From the NCBI GenBank assembly GCA_963785755.1, contig CAWAXG010000073.1, positions 124,001 to 188,000 of the forward strand: a stretch of DNA of 64,000 nucleotides, in the 5' to 3' direction. Positions within the stretch are counted from its first letter, which is position 1, and every line of letters begins with the position of its first letter. Positions 43,378-52,673 of this stretch are shown here, in pieces. A model generated the notes under the pieces. It saw only the letters and a program-made list of their open reading frames with translations. It was not told the origin of the DNA and did not search any database. This DNA is from JACCXG01 sp963785755. Its GTDB lineage: Bacteria; Acidobacteriota; Vicinamibacteria; Vicinamibacterales; 2-12-FULL-66-21. The translations under genes were made by a program, and so were the position numbers.

Positions 43378-44835
43378 GTGGACGCTGTTGTGAACTGGCT
43401 CTGGCAGGGTTCGGTCGTCGCCCTGGTCACGGCCGCCGTGCTCCGGTTGCTGGATCGATCGACGGCGCAGCCCCGCTACGTGGTCTGCTCGGCAGCGCTG
43501 CTTGCGGTCCTGGTCCTGCCGCTGGTGCCGTTCGTTCAGCTTCCGTCGACCGTCGGGCGCGAGCTCGTGGCCTACGGCCCGCCAGTCGATCCCCTCGTTG
43601 CCGTGCCGGAGGCCTGGTGGAACTCGAGCCGTGCGGCGATCGCGCTGTGGGGACTCTGGTCCTGTGCGTACGGCGCGTGCGTCGCCTGGGGTATGTGGGC
43701 CGTACGACGGACCCGGACCGGCTGCCGCCCGTTGACCCCCGGTGTGGAGGTCAGGCTGCGCACCTGGAGCCAGGTCGGCCAGGGCGCGCGGTTGGCACCC
43801 CTGCTCGTCTCCGATCGGGTGCGAGCCGCTGCGGTGCTCGGCTGCGGCGCGCCGATCATCGCCGTCGCGCCAGATCTGGTCGAGCAGCTGAGCGACGACG
43901 ATCTCGACCGCGTCGTGATCCATGAATGGGCCCACGTGCAGCGGCGCGATGACGTCGCCAGTCTGATCCAGTTGGCGATACGGATCGTCGCGGGCTGGCA
44001 CCCGGCAGTGTGGTGGCTCGATCGACGGCTCCGCGTCGAGCGCGAGATCGCCTGCGACGAGATGGCCGTGGCGATGACCGGTTCGGCGCGAGGGTATGCC
44101 GCCTGCCTCGTCCGGCTTGCAGATCTGCCATCTGTCCCGCACAAGATGCTGGCGGCGTCGGGGATGCTCTCGTCGCCTGCGCTTGCCGCGCGCGTTCTTC
44201 GAATCCTGTCGCCGAAACACGAGCTTTCCCTGGCGTGGTCGAGGCCCGCCGCGACGGCAAGCGTTGCACTGCTGGCGACGCTCGCGCTGGTCATCGGGAC
44301 GGTCCGTATCGTCGAGACCGCGGGCGCCGCGCCACTTCCCGTCTCGCGACAAACCGTCGTGCCGGAGTCGGCGCCATCGCCAGGGCGAGTGACACCGGAT
44401 CGGCAGGGCCAGGTTCCGGAGGCCCAGCGTTCTCAACAGCGAACCGGGAACGTTGACCGCGTCGTGCCCGCCGCTCCGACTCCCCCACCTCGCCCGCAGA
44501 TCTCTCAATCATCGCCATCAGCAGACCCTGAGGCCGGGCCATCCCCGGAAACTGGCGATGCTCCGAGGGACTTCACTTCGGGTGCGCCCGCTGGCCCCAC
44601 GGACTTCGGTCCTGCGCTCGTGCCCGGTGTCGTGGATCTCTCGGAGGCCTTGCAGACCGCATCGACACCACGTGCATCTGGCGTGACGCCGCCGCCCGCC
44701 AGCGATGGACAGCTCACACCCTGGGGCGCCGTTGCCAATGCCGGCGTCGCCGCCGGCCAGGGTTCGAAGCAGGCCGGTGTGGCGACGGCGGGGTTCTTCA
44801 GCCGATTGGGCAAACGTATCGCTGGATCTTTTTGA
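43378..44835 (+). CDS. M56/BlaR1-type membrane metallopeptidase
   Basis: A 485-residue protein starting at GTG 43378, after AAGGAG. Membrane helices lie at about 5-25, 36-55 and 85-108. The zinc motif is HEWAH at 182-186, with the distal EREIACDEMAVAMTGSARGY typical of M56 proteases. A fourth helix (about 280-298) is followed by a long Pro/Ser/Thr-rich tail in place of a sensor domain. It acts with the BlaI repressor encoded upstream. The tail differs from that of the first M56 protein in this window, so the stimuli are probably different. Confidence 0.88.
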   Translation: MDAVVNWLWQGSVVALVTAAVLRLLDRSTAQPRYVVCSAALLAVLVLPLVPFVQLPSTVGRELVAYGPPVDPLVAVPEAWWNSSRAAIALWGLWSCAYGACVAWGMWAVRRTRTGCRPLTPGVEVRLRTWSQVGQGARLAPLLVSDRVRAAAVLGCGAPIIAVAPDLVEQLSDDDLDRVVIHEWAHVQRRDDVASLIQLAIRIVAGWHPAVWWLDRRLRVEREIACDEMAVAMTGSARGYAACLVRLADLPSVPHKMLAASGMLSSPALAARVLRILSPKHELSLAWSRPAATASVALLATLALVIGTVRIVETAGAAPLPVSRQTVVPESAPSPGRVTPDRQGQVPEAQRSQQRTGNVDRVVPAAPTPPPRPQISQSSPSADPEAGPSPETGDAPRDFTSGAPAGPTDFGPALVPGVVDLSEALQTASTPRASGVTPPPASDGQLTPWGAVANAGVAAGQGSKQAGVATAGFFSRLGKRIAGSF

Positions 44836-44845
44836 GGATTGCTGC

Positions 44846-46399
44846 GTGCGCATACATCTCGTGAATCCGAGCGATCTCTCCTTCGGCACGGCGGTCATCA
44901 CTCCGCGATGGCTCTACGTGCTGGCCGCTGCAACCCCCGAGCGCCTCGGCGTTCCGCTGATCGTCGACGAGACGCTCGAGCAGTTCGAGCCGGACTCGGT
45001 TTCGGCGGGTGACGTGGTCGGCATCGGTATCCATACCTCGAACGCGCTCCGCGGATACCGCATCGGCCGTCTCGCCCGCGAGCGGGGCGCGTATGTGGTG
45101 TTTGGCGGCATTCACGCGACGCTGTTCCCCGACGAAGTTCGTGAGCACGGCGCGGCGCATGTCGTCGTGACCGGAGACGGGGATCTGGTCTGGCCGGACG
45201 TGTTGAGTGATTGTGCGGCTGGCGCGCCCAGGCCGCAGTACGACGGCGGCCGCATTGAAGGCGACGTGTTTTCATCGGCGCGGTGGGACCTCCTGCCGGC
45301 TGATCGCTACATGTGGGGATCGGTTCAGACGGTTCGGGGATGCCCGAAGCACTGCTCGTTCTGCTCGGTGTGGCGCACCGACGGTCAGAAGCCGCGGCAA
45401 CGCCGGGTCGGCGCGGTGATCAGCGAGATCGTCGCGCTTCGCCGCAAGGGCTTTCGCTTCATTCTGCTCGCCGACGACAATTTCTATCCGGTGACGCTCG
45501 CCGATCTGGCGGCAGCCGATCGACGTGAGGACAAGGCTCGCTTCGAGGCGCTGACGGCCCTCCGCGAAGAGCGATTCGAGCTGATGGCGCAGCTCGAACG
45601 GCTGCCGAATGACATGGTCCTCTACACGCAGATCACGATGGAAGCCGCGGAGGATCCGGAGTTTCTCGCGGCGATGCGCCGCGCCCGGATCCGCGGCGCC
45701 CTGGTCGGTGTCGAGTCGGTCACGCCCGAGGGGCTGAAAGCGGTCTTCAAGAATTTCAACGATGCCGGCGAAGCGCTGGTGACGCGGCTTCAGGCGTTTC
45801 GTTCGCAGGGTGTGCACGTCCTGGGCTCGTTCATTTTCGGCCTCCCGACCGACAAGCCGGATACCTTCGAGGCGACGGCCAGTCTGGCGCAGCGCGCCGG
45901 CGTCTCCTTCGCCCAGTTCGTGATGCTCACGCCATTTCCCGGGACGCTCGATTTCGCCAAATGGGAGAGCGAGGCGACGGACGGTCCGACGGTCGATGGC
46001 GTGCCGCTCACCCGCTACTGGCTCATTCCTCCATCGCAGCGGCCGAAAGTCTACGCGCCGCATCCGACGATGACGGCCGACGAAATCCGTATGCGCACGC
46101 AGGGCGTGTGGGACAGCTTCTATTCGATGTCAGCGATCTGGGCGCGCTCGACGTGTGTCAAGTCCATCCGCGCCCGTCTGATGTTCGTGATGCTATCGAA
46201 GCTGTACCGGCAGATGTACGCGAACACGGGCATCGCGACCGACAGCGCCCGCGTCGCTCGATCGGCGCGCCGCGCGCGCTGGATCGCCAAAGCCGCGCGC
46301 CGGCTGTTCATGGCCGAACCCATGCCGGACCTGCAGGATCCGATGGTTGCGGCGGCCCCCGCCGCTCCCAAGCGGTTTCCCGTTCGCGTCGTGTCCTGA
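44846..46399 (+). CDS. B12-binding-type radical SAM enzyme
   Basis: A 517-residue protein starting at GTG 44846 (GAGGA 7 bases upstream). The N-terminal Rossmann-like domain (about 1-130) has GIGIHTSNALRGYRIGRLA and VFGGIHATLFPDE, as in cobalamin-binding radical SAM enzymes. The [4Fe-4S] cluster ligands are C166, C170 and C173 in RGCPKHCSFC. Further SAM-barrel motifs include FILLADDNFYPVTLADL, GALVGVESVTPEGL and GSFIFGLPTDKPDTFEA. The overall plan matches HpnJ/BchE-like proteins acting on lipids or tetrapyrroles; the substrate is unknown. The start lies 10 bases after the M56 stop, so it may belong to the blaI operon. Confidence 0.9.
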   Translation: MRIHLVNPSDLSFGTAVITPRWLYVLAAATPERLGVPLIVDETLEQFEPDSVSAGDVVGIGIHTSNALRGYRIGRLARERGAYVVFGGIHATLFPDEVREHGAAHVVVTGDGDLVWPDVLSDCAAGAPRPQYDGGRIEGDVFSSARWDLLPADRYMWGSVQTVRGCPKHCSFCSVWRTDGQKPRQRRVGAVISEIVALRRKGFRFILLADDNFYPVTLADLAAADRREDKARFEALTALREERFELMAQLERLPNDMVLYTQITMEAAEDPEFLAAMRRARIRGALVGVESVTPEGLKAVFKNFNDAGEALVTRLQAFRSQGVHVLGSFIFGLPTDKPDTFEATASLAQRAGVSFAQFVMLTPFPGTLDFAKWESEATDGPTVDGVPLTRYWLIPPSQRPKVYAPHPTMTADEIRMRTQGVWDSFYSMSAIWARSTCVKSIRARLMFVMLSKLYRQMYANTGIATDSARVARSARRARWIAKAARRLFMAEPMPDLQDPMVAAAPAAPKRFPVRVVS

Positions 46400-46657
46400 A
46401 TCAGTCCTATCCGGCGCCGAGCTTCGCTTGCCGCCCCCGCGGCGGATCTGACTCCCGCGAGAGCTTGACGCCGGACGCCGGGCCGGCGCATCCTTGCGCT
46501 GGCGACCATCCACGCCCAACCTCTTGAGGTTCCGCCCCGGCCGGGACCCGCTGTGAGGCAAAGGGGGGCATACTCCCGGATTTGCACTGACAACCTTTGC
46601 GTCGCCGCGTGCGCGCTGCCGGGGAGTGAGCCGTGGCGCGTGCAAAGGAGATGTCAC
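46400..46657. other. Intergenic stretch without recognised features
   Basis: These 258 bases are GC-rich and hold no convincing gene. The only clear signal is the AAGGAG ribosome-binding site at 46644-46649 for the following GTG start. An open frame runs into this stretch, but its residues do not match the downstream family. Confidence 0.4.
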
Positions 46658-47341
46658 GTGCCCATCGACAAAGATCGCAAACGGATCATCCGGGATCGGA
46701 TGAAAAAAACGGGCGAATCCTACACCGCCGCCCGCGCCCACATCATCCCGAAACCCATCGTGAAGCCGGCCGCGCCTGCCGTGAACTACGCGGAGCTGGC
46801 TGGTATGGGCGACGACAAGATCGCCGCCAAGACGGGACGCACCTGGCAGGAATGGGTGCGCGTGCTCGACGCGGACAACGCCGCGAAGCGGCCGCATCGA
46901 GACATCGCCATCCTGCTGCACGGCAAGCACGGCGTGGCCGACTGGTGGGCCCAGATGGTCACCGTCGGCTACGAGCGCATCAAGGGCTTGCGCGACCGCG
47001 GCCAGCGCCGTGGCGGGGGCTATGAGACGACGAAGAGCAAGACGATCAATGTGCCGGTGACCGCGCTCTTCCGGGCGTGGGAGCACGAGGCGACCCGCCG
47101 CCGCTGGCTCGATGGCGTCAAGGCCTCCGTGCGCTCGTCGACGGCGCCGAAGGCGATGCGGCTGCAGTGGCCGGATGGCACGGTCGTCATCGCCGGGTTC
47201 ACGCCGAAAGGCGACGCGAAGAGCATGGTGGCGCTCGCCCATACGAAGCTGCCGGACAAGGAGTCGGCCGCCAGGTCCAAGCGGTCCTGGACCGAGCGGC
47301 TCGAGTCGTTGGCTTCCCTTCTCGCTGCTGGTCGGCGCTGA
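46658..47341 (+). CDS. DUF4287-domain protein with AHSA1/SRPBCC-like C terminus
   Basis: A 227-residue protein. The N-terminal part (about 1-60) is a Lys/Arg-rich segment (DKDRKRIIRDRMKKTGESY). The DUF4287 part has KIAAKTGRTWQEWVRVLDAD and LLHGKHGVADWWAQMVTVGY. The C-terminal half (about 125-227) has strands of an AHSA1-type START/SRPBCC domain (INVPVTALFRAWEHEATRRR, QWPDGTVVIAGFTPKG). GTG 46658 is chosen for the AAGGAG site 8 bases upstream. Function unknown; related proteins are reported as general cytoplasmic proteins. A strong hairpin follows the stop. Confidence 0.8.
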   Translation: MPIDKDRKRIIRDRMKKTGESYTAARAHIIPKPIVKPAAPAVNYAELAGMGDDKIAAKTGRTWQEWVRVLDADNAAKRPHRDIAILLHGKHGVADWWAQMVTVGYERIKGLRDRGQRRGGGYETTKSKTINVPVTALFRAWEHEATRRRWLDGVKASVRSSTAPKAMRLQWPDGTVVIAGFTPKGDAKSMVALAHTKLPDKESAARSKRSWTERLESLASLLAAGRR

Positions 47342-47348
47342 AGACTGT

Positions 47349-47378
47349 GCGGGCCGGGGCGCGTCCTGCCCGGCCCGC
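47349..47378. terminator. Bidirectional hairpin terminator
   Basis: Perfect 10-bp arms GCGGGCCGGG and CCCGGCCCGC with a 10-base loop lie between the convergent stops of the DUF4287 gene (47341) and the TolC gene (47398). The stem is all G and C; there is no T-run. Confidence 0.6.
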
Positions 47379-47397
47379 AGACTCCGGTCGAACGGGG

Positions 47398-48699
47398 TCA
47401 CCGACTTTCTCCAGCTGATGCCGGCGGCTCGAGCGCGTCATCGGCGAGGAATCCCTGCAGGCTGAGTGCGGCCTGCCACGCCTCGTCCAGCTGCTCGAGG
47501 TATTCGGCCGTGAGCTCGAACAGCGTTCGCTGCGCGACGAGGACCTGCGGATATGCCGCAGCCATCTCGCGGTAGCGCGACGAGATAGAGCTGGTAGGCT
47601 TCTTCCGCGCGCGGCAGCATCTCGGTGCGATACACCTCCGACGCTCGCCGTGCCGTCAGGTACCTCGCGAACTCGGATGCGGCCCGCGACTGAAGCGCCA
47701 GCTCCAGGCGCATGACCTCCGCCTGAGCGCGCGTTTCGTCGGCACGTGCCGCGGCGACGCCGCCGCTATTCCGATTGAACAGCGGCACGCTGACGCCGGC
47801 TTCGACACGGTGCCTTCCCAGCCGATCGGCCGGCCCGAATCGTCGCCAGCGCTCGCGGTTGTACGCGGCGCCGCCGCGCAGGAAGAGATCCGGAGACGTC
47901 TCGCGTCTGGCGCGAGCCGTCATCGCGCGCGTCCGCTCCAGCTCCGCTCGCGCCGCACGCAGCTCCGGGCTCTGCTCGAGCAGCGTCCGGATGACTTCGT
48001 CACGCTCGAGCTCGGGAATGGCGGCGTCGATGGAGCCCGCGATCGGCCGGGCAGCGACATCACGCACGCCGACGACGGCCGCGAGCCGCGCGCGCAGCGC
48101 GAGCAGCTGGTTGCGCGACCGATCCAATCGCAGCTGCATTCGCCGGGATTCGATCTCGATCTCGAGGAAGTCCGGGCGATCCGCGGCGCCGACGTTGAAC
48201 AGTTGCGCGGTGACGCCGACCGCCTCGGAGGCGAGCGCGGCGAGCCGCTCCTGCACCTCGATCCGCCGCTCGGTCAGGAGGACCGCGTAGAACGCCTGCC
48301 GCACCGAGCTCAGGATGCGAAGCCGCTGCAGATCGCGCGCGGCCTCGGCTTCGCTGCGATCGACTTCTCGAAGACGTCGCGCGACAGTCGGAGCTTTCCG
48401 CCGAGCGGAATGGTCTGCTCGACGAAGAACCCGTGCTCGCCGCGCGGATCGCGATCGCCCGCCGTGAGTCTCCGCGCCGCATAGCCGATCACCGGATTCG
48501 GCCAGGCGCCCGCCTGCCGCGTCCGTCCGCGCGCCGCGTCGACGCCCGCGGCCGCGGCCGTCGTCGTCGGGTTGTTCTGCAGCGCGAGCTGTTCGAGCTC
48601 GGCGAGCGTGATCGACTGCGGCGTGACTGTGGATGGCGTCTGCGCCATCGCCGGAACAGCGATGAGCGCGATCGCGGCGAGGAGGCAGAGCCGTCTCAT
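47398..48699 (-). CDS. TolC-family outer-membrane efflux protein (frameshifted)
   Basis: About 430 residues after repair. From ATG 48699: signal peptide (CLLAAIALIAVPAMAQ) and ITLAELEQLALQNNP with a WPNPVIGYAARR segment, all typical of heavy-metal efflux OMFs (CusC/CzcC-like). The frame is lost near 48365 and resumes as SEAEAARDLQRLRILSSVRQ. It is lost again near 47588 (one extra G) and ends YLEQLDEAWQAALSLQG before TGA 47398. Its start overlaps the stop of the multicopper oxidase gene (ATGA). The RND pump and adaptor that should pair with it are not in the window. Confidence 0.82.
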
Positions 48700-50120
48700 C
48701 GCGCCGCTGCCTTTCTCGCCTGCTCCGCCTTCAGCTCCTGGATCTTGTCGAAGAGCTCGCGGCTCGAGGACGCGAACGATCGTCATCATGCCCATGGTCC
48801 CGCCGCTCCATCCGGGCCGCAGGCCGTGGGTTTCTGGCTTCGCGACCATGTCGTCCATCACCATCGAACATGTCCTGCGGATAGCCGGGGAACATGCCGG
48901 CGTTCGGTGCGGCCTGAGACGCCGGCGCATGGCGATGCGGTGGCTTGCGCGAGCGGCATGTTCGCGACGTTGCGCTGGGTCTCGGCGCCGATGTTGACGG
49001 TGCGGCCAAAGGCCGGCCTGGCCGCGTCGCCGAGCGCATGGCCTTCATGAATGCCCATGCCGGCTTCGACGGTGCCGGGACGCGGGGTGTTGGCGTGCGA
49101 CATCATCAGCGGCCCGACCATCGACGCCATCTGGTTCATCATGTGGTGCGGCAGGTGGCAGTGAAAATGCCAGTCGCCGGGGTTGTCGGCGACGAACTCG
49201 ATGTCACGCGCCTGCGCGACGCCGACGAGCACCGTGTTCTCCGGAATCACCGCGGTCGTCCTGATGCGGCCGCCTTCGGTGCCCGTCACGTAGAACTGAT
49301 GCCCGTGCATGTGCATCGGGATGGTGATCCATGCCGAGGTTCACGAGGCGGATGCGCACGCGTTCGCCGAGCTTGACGATCAGCGGCGTCGTCGCCGGCC
49401 CGGCCTTGCCGTTCATCGTCAGCCAGTTGAACTCCATGGCCAGCGAGTTGGGGATCGTGTTGTTCGGGAGCAGCGCCCATTCCTGCAGGACGATGCCGAA
49501 GTCGCGATCGACGCGCGGCGTGTGCGCGCGGCGCGGGTGGATGATGAAGAGGCCGATCAGGCCCATCATTTCCTGCATCGCCATGTGCGAGTGATAGAAG
49601 AACGTGCCGTTCTGCTTCAGCGTGAACTCGTAGACGAAGCGGCCGCCCGGAGGAATCGCGTCCTGCGAGATGCCCGGCATGCCGTCCATCTCGATCGGGA
49701 TCTCGAGGCCGTGCCAGTGCATCGAGAACGGCTCGGGCAGCCGGTTCTCGACGTTGAGGCGCACGCGATCGCCTTCGTGTCACCTGGATCGTCGGGCCCG
49801 GGATGCTGCCGTTGAAGCCCCAGCCATCCACGACGCGGCCCGGGATCAATTCGGTGCGGACGTGTTCGACTCGGATGTCGAACACCTTGACGCCGTTCTC
49901 GAGCCGCCACGGCATGTCGGGGACATCGGGGCTGACGACCGGCACCACACCGGCGCCAAGCTCGTGCGGCGGAACCGGCTGACGGCGGCGGCGCAGGCTG
50001 TACCGGCCCCTTGGCGGCGGCGGCGCCGGATGCACGTGCTGCGCGTGATGCGGTCTGCGCGGAGGCGGCGCCCGCAACGGACGCCAGGCCGCGCAGAAAC
50101 GAACGTCTGCTGGACTGCAT
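48696..50120 (-). CDS. Multicopper oxidase (multiply frameshifted)
   Basis: About 470 residues after repair. A Tat signal (QSSRRSFLRGLASVAGAAS) opens the gene at ATG 50120. The copper ligands are present: HWHGLEIPIEMDG (T2/T3), FFYHSHMAMQEMMG, PMHMHGHQFYVTG, and HFHCHLPHHM with the type 1 Cys. Frame changes occur near 50020, 49780, 49320, 48930, 48870 and 48770. Each can be repaired by removing one base, usually a G after a C, and I see no in-frame stops. The C terminus SRELFDKIQELKAEQARKAA overlaps the TolC start. It probably oxidises Cu(I) in the periplasm. Confidence 0.82.
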
Positions 50121-50185
50121 GACTAACCTCTGAACTGGAAACGAGAGGGTGAACGCGATCGGAGCCGCGTGAGGCGGCGCGGCGT

Positions 50186-50557
50186 TCAGATGCGAAGGAC
50201 GGTCGTTCGCGACGTGAGCTGACGATCGGGACGCCCGGGCGGGTGGTGACTCGACGCGCCTGTCGCCGGTCGAATCGCGAACGCGATTGACTCGTCGAGA
50301 GCCGCTACCGCCGCCGATGGTGGCGATGCCGGCGATCGATCGTTCGAGGACGTCAGAAGAAACAGCTGCCCGGCGGTGTGGTCGAGATCGCAAGCGTGCG
50401 GTACAGGACTCCAACTCGCCCGGTCGGGCGAGCTCTCCGGCTCGTGGCACGGCACCGACGCTGCCGGCTGTTCACAATCGGCCTCGCAGACGAGACCGAT
50501 TGCGGGAGACAGAGCGGCCAGCAGCGCGAGCACGACGGCAATGAGGTGACGTCTCAA
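50186..50557 (-). CDS. Small exported His/Cys protein of a copper operon
   Basis: A 123-residue protein starting at TTG 50557 (or GTG about 50530), with a hydrophobic signal (VVLALLAALSPAIGLVC). The mature part has a Cys/His-rich stretch: CEADCEQPAASVPCHEP and HACDLDHTAGQ. The spacing suggests metal binding. It lies 66 bases upstream of the multicopper oxidase and is probably cotranscribed. A TATACT -10-like box is at 50571-50566. I recognise no named family; a copper-binding or copper-sensing role is inferred only from its residues and its neighbours. Confidence 0.55.
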   Translation of the reverse strand: MRRHLIAVVLALLAALSPAIGLVCEADCEQPAASVPCHEPESSPDRASWSPVPHACDLDHTAGQLFLLTSSNDRSPASPPSAAVAALDESIAFAIRPATGASSHHPPGRPDRQLTSRTTVLRI

Positions 50558-50792
50558 GCTCTCCCAGTATACCTGGCAGCCCGTAGTGAAACGCCAGCTG
50601 CCTTCGCGCTAGTCATCGCCTCACCGGGGCCTCTCCGGCCGCGCCAGAATGTCGTTCCTATATGCTGGTCGAACGGTCAGACGCGAGATCGACACGTGTC
50701 TGGCTCTGCCGGAGGAACTGCGGTTTCGGCGACGGCTGACTCCGGCGCGCTGAAGGCGATGACTCGGAAGGATCTTGCCGAGACCAGGCTGC

Positions 50793-51395
50793 ATGCCCTA
50801 CACCGTAGCGATCGTCGTATGCGTCGTCACCTATTCGTGGTTCTTCGAGCCCTCAGCGCCGCGGGGCACCGTGCTCATTCCTGGCGCGCTGGTCGTGGCA
50901 CTCGCGATTCGTCACAACCTGCAACACGGTGAGTGGGGATTCAGGTCGCGAGCTCTAGGTCCAGGGCTGTGGCGCGCGATCGCCGTCACGCTCGCGATGG
51001 CGCTGGCGGTGCTCGCCGCCGGCGCGGTCATCGGCACGCTCCACGATCGCCGCGACTTCCTCGGCAGCCTGGCGCCGCTCGTCCTGTGGGGCGGAGCGCA
51101 GCAGTGGGTGCTGCAGACCGTCGTGCTGCGCGAGGCGCAACGAACCACCTCCTCACGGCACGGGACCGTCCTTGCGGGCCTGCTCTTCGGCGCGATCCAC
51201 CTGCCCAACCCGTTTCTCGCGACCGTCACCGCGATTGCCGGGCTGGTGTGGTGCCGCCTCTACGACCGGTATCCGAACATCATCCCGCTCGCCCTTTCGC
51301 ACGGCCTCGCGACGCTGGCGGTGCGCTACGCGTTCGACGACGCGATCACAGGCCGCCTGCGCATCGGCGCGTCCTACCTGCGCCTGGACTCGTGA
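50793..51395 (+). CDS. CPBP family intramembrane metalloprotease-like protein
   Basis: A 200-residue membrane protein with about six helices. The CPBP (Rce1/Abi) pattern is visible in three places: QQWVLQTVVLREAQR, LLFGAIHLPNPFL and IPLALSHGLATL. The two conserved histidine regions are kept, but the first motif has Gln where active members have the EE pair, so activity is doubtful. The start at ATG 50793 is tentative; a TTG at 50775 lies after GGAAGGA. It is followed by a tandem repeat. Confidence 0.72.
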   Translation: MPYTVAIVVCVVTYSWFFEPSAPRGTVLIPGALVVALAIRHNLQHGEWGFRSRALGPGLWRAIAVTLAMALAVLAAGAVIGTLHDRRDFLGSLAPLVLWGGAQQWVLQTVVLREAQRTTSSRHGTVLAGLLFGAIHLPNPFLATVTAIAGLVWCRLYDRYPNIIPLALSHGLATLAVRYAFDDAITGRLRIGASYLRLDS

Positions 51396-51419
51396 CGGGT
51401 AGGGCCGGGGTCAGGCCGC

Positions 51420-51488
51420 TTCGACAGGCTCAGGGCAGGCCCTTCGACAGGCTCAGGGCAGGCCCTTCGACAGGCTCAGGGCAGGCCG
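51420..51488 (+). repeat. Three tandem 23-bp repeats
   Basis: TTCGACAGGCTCAGGGCAGG plus CCC is repeated three times (51420-51442, 51443-51465, 51466-51488), the last differing in its final base. The unit contains an imperfect dyad (GCCCTGAGCCTGTCGAAGGGC on the other strand). It lies 25 bases after the CPBP stop and 24 before the M29-like stop, so it separates convergent genes. Confidence 0.8.
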
Positions 51489-51512
51489 TGAATCGTGAAT
51501 CAGTCCGACGCC

Positions 51513-52628
51513 TTATTTCGACGGAACGAGCCGCCCGCGCTCGACGAGCGGTTCGCCGCCGGCGATGACGGTGGCGTCAGGAAAGAAGAGCCATCGAACG
51601 CCGCCGCCCCGGACGGTACCGCCGAGCTCGTCGTTGTCGCCAAGGCTCATGCGGACGACTCCGGCGCCATAGCCGTAGTCCGGCAGTGCTGTCTCGCCCC
51701 GAGGGATAGTCAACTTCGGGTTGAATCCGAGCGCGAACTCGCGGAAGCGGCTGGCGCCAGGCGCCGACGCCAGGAATGCGTTGACCGCGTCCTCGCCACT
51801 CGAGGCGGACGACGCGATTACCACGCCGTCGCGAAACACGAGACGCACCGTGGTGGCCCGCACGTTGTTGAACCTCGCGGCCGGCAAGACGACCACACCA
51901 TTCACGCTGCTTTCAATTGGCGCGACCCGCAGCACTCCAGCCGGCAGCTCGGTGTGACGATCGATGCGGATGCGGCCCTTCCTGGCGTTCGCCCTGGACG
52001 CATCGCCAGTCTGACGATTGAACGGGCGATCGCCGACGCGAAATCGTACGTCGGTGCCGCCGGGCGTGGTGACGCGAACTTCCCCCGCCCGCAGCCGCGC
52101 AATCGCCGCATCCATCCGTGCCGACATCAGGGTGTAGTCGATGTCGAGCGCGTCGAGATAGACGCGGTCGTAAGCGGGCCGATGCGGCACCGGCAGACCG
52201 TCGGGATCGCGTGTTCCATCGACCCAATGAAAGTGCAGCTCGCGCCGCTCCTGGCGCGCGTCCAGCCAGTGCACGAGCGCCGCCGACTGTTCTGCGGGCG
52301 TTGCGGCCGCTGGCCCGGCCGGCAGCCACACGTAGACATCAGTCACCGCCAATCGCCGCGGGAAGTCGGCGACCGGTCCGAACGGATGCGACTCCACCTC
52401 GGCGCCAGCTGCGCGAAGCTGCTTCGCGACCTCCGGTTCCAGTTCGCGCATGGTCTGTGGATCGAACCGCAACATGACGCGTTCGCCGCGCTCGACCTTC
52501 AGGGCGGTCACAATCCGGCGCGCCATATCGGGCCAGGGGAAATCCGTCTGTGCCGATGTACCAGCAATCGCTAAAGCGACGAACATCAGAACCACGAGAG
52601 AGCGGCTGGTCGGGTTGACGAGGTCCAT
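51513..52628 (-). CDS. Exported M29-like aminopeptidase family protein
   Basis: A 371-residue protein with a signal peptide (about 1-27, ending GTSAQ). The body resembles thermophilic metallopeptidases of family M29: ALKVERGERVMLRFDPQTM, VTTPGGTDVRFRVGDRPFNR, NGVVVLPAARFNNV and a C-terminal FALGFNPKLTIPRGETALP with DYGYGAGVVRMSLGDNDELG. M29 enzymes are two-metal aminopeptidases; several expected metal ligands (Glu, His, Asp) are in place by position, but I cannot confirm the full set. A TTGACA lies 30 bases upstream of the ATG. It would trim peptides in the periplasm. Confidence 0.75.
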   Translation of the reverse strand: MDLVNPTSRSLVVLMFVALAIAGTSAQTDFPWPDMARRIVTALKVERGERVMLRFDPQTMRELEPEVAKQLRAAGAEVESHPFGPVADFPRRLAVTDVYVWLPAGPAAATPAEQSAALVHWLDARQERRELHFHWVDGTRDPDGLPVPHRPAYDRVYLDALDIDYTLMSARMDAAIARLRAGEVRVTTPGGTDVRFRVGDRPFNRQTGDASRANARKGRIRIDRHTELPAGVLRVAPIESSVNGVVVLPAARFNNVRATTVRLVFRDGVVIASSASSGEDAVNAFLASAPGASRFREFALGFNPKLTIPRGETALPDYGYGAGVVRMSLGDNDELGGTVRGGGVRWLFFPDATVIAGGEPLVERGRLVPSK

Positions 52629-52673
52629 CGCCGAAGTGTAACTGCCCGGCGGATTGTCAAGAAACGAGGCCCG

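Noticed and set aside
48696..50120. Programmed ribosomal frameshifting in the multicopper oxidase
   Set aside because: Six separate changes in one gene, at different codons and with the same inserted-base pattern seen in unrelated genes, are not plausible as programmed events.
51420..51488. Possible CRISPR array
   Set aside because: The three repeats are directly adjacent with no spacers, and no cas gene is present.
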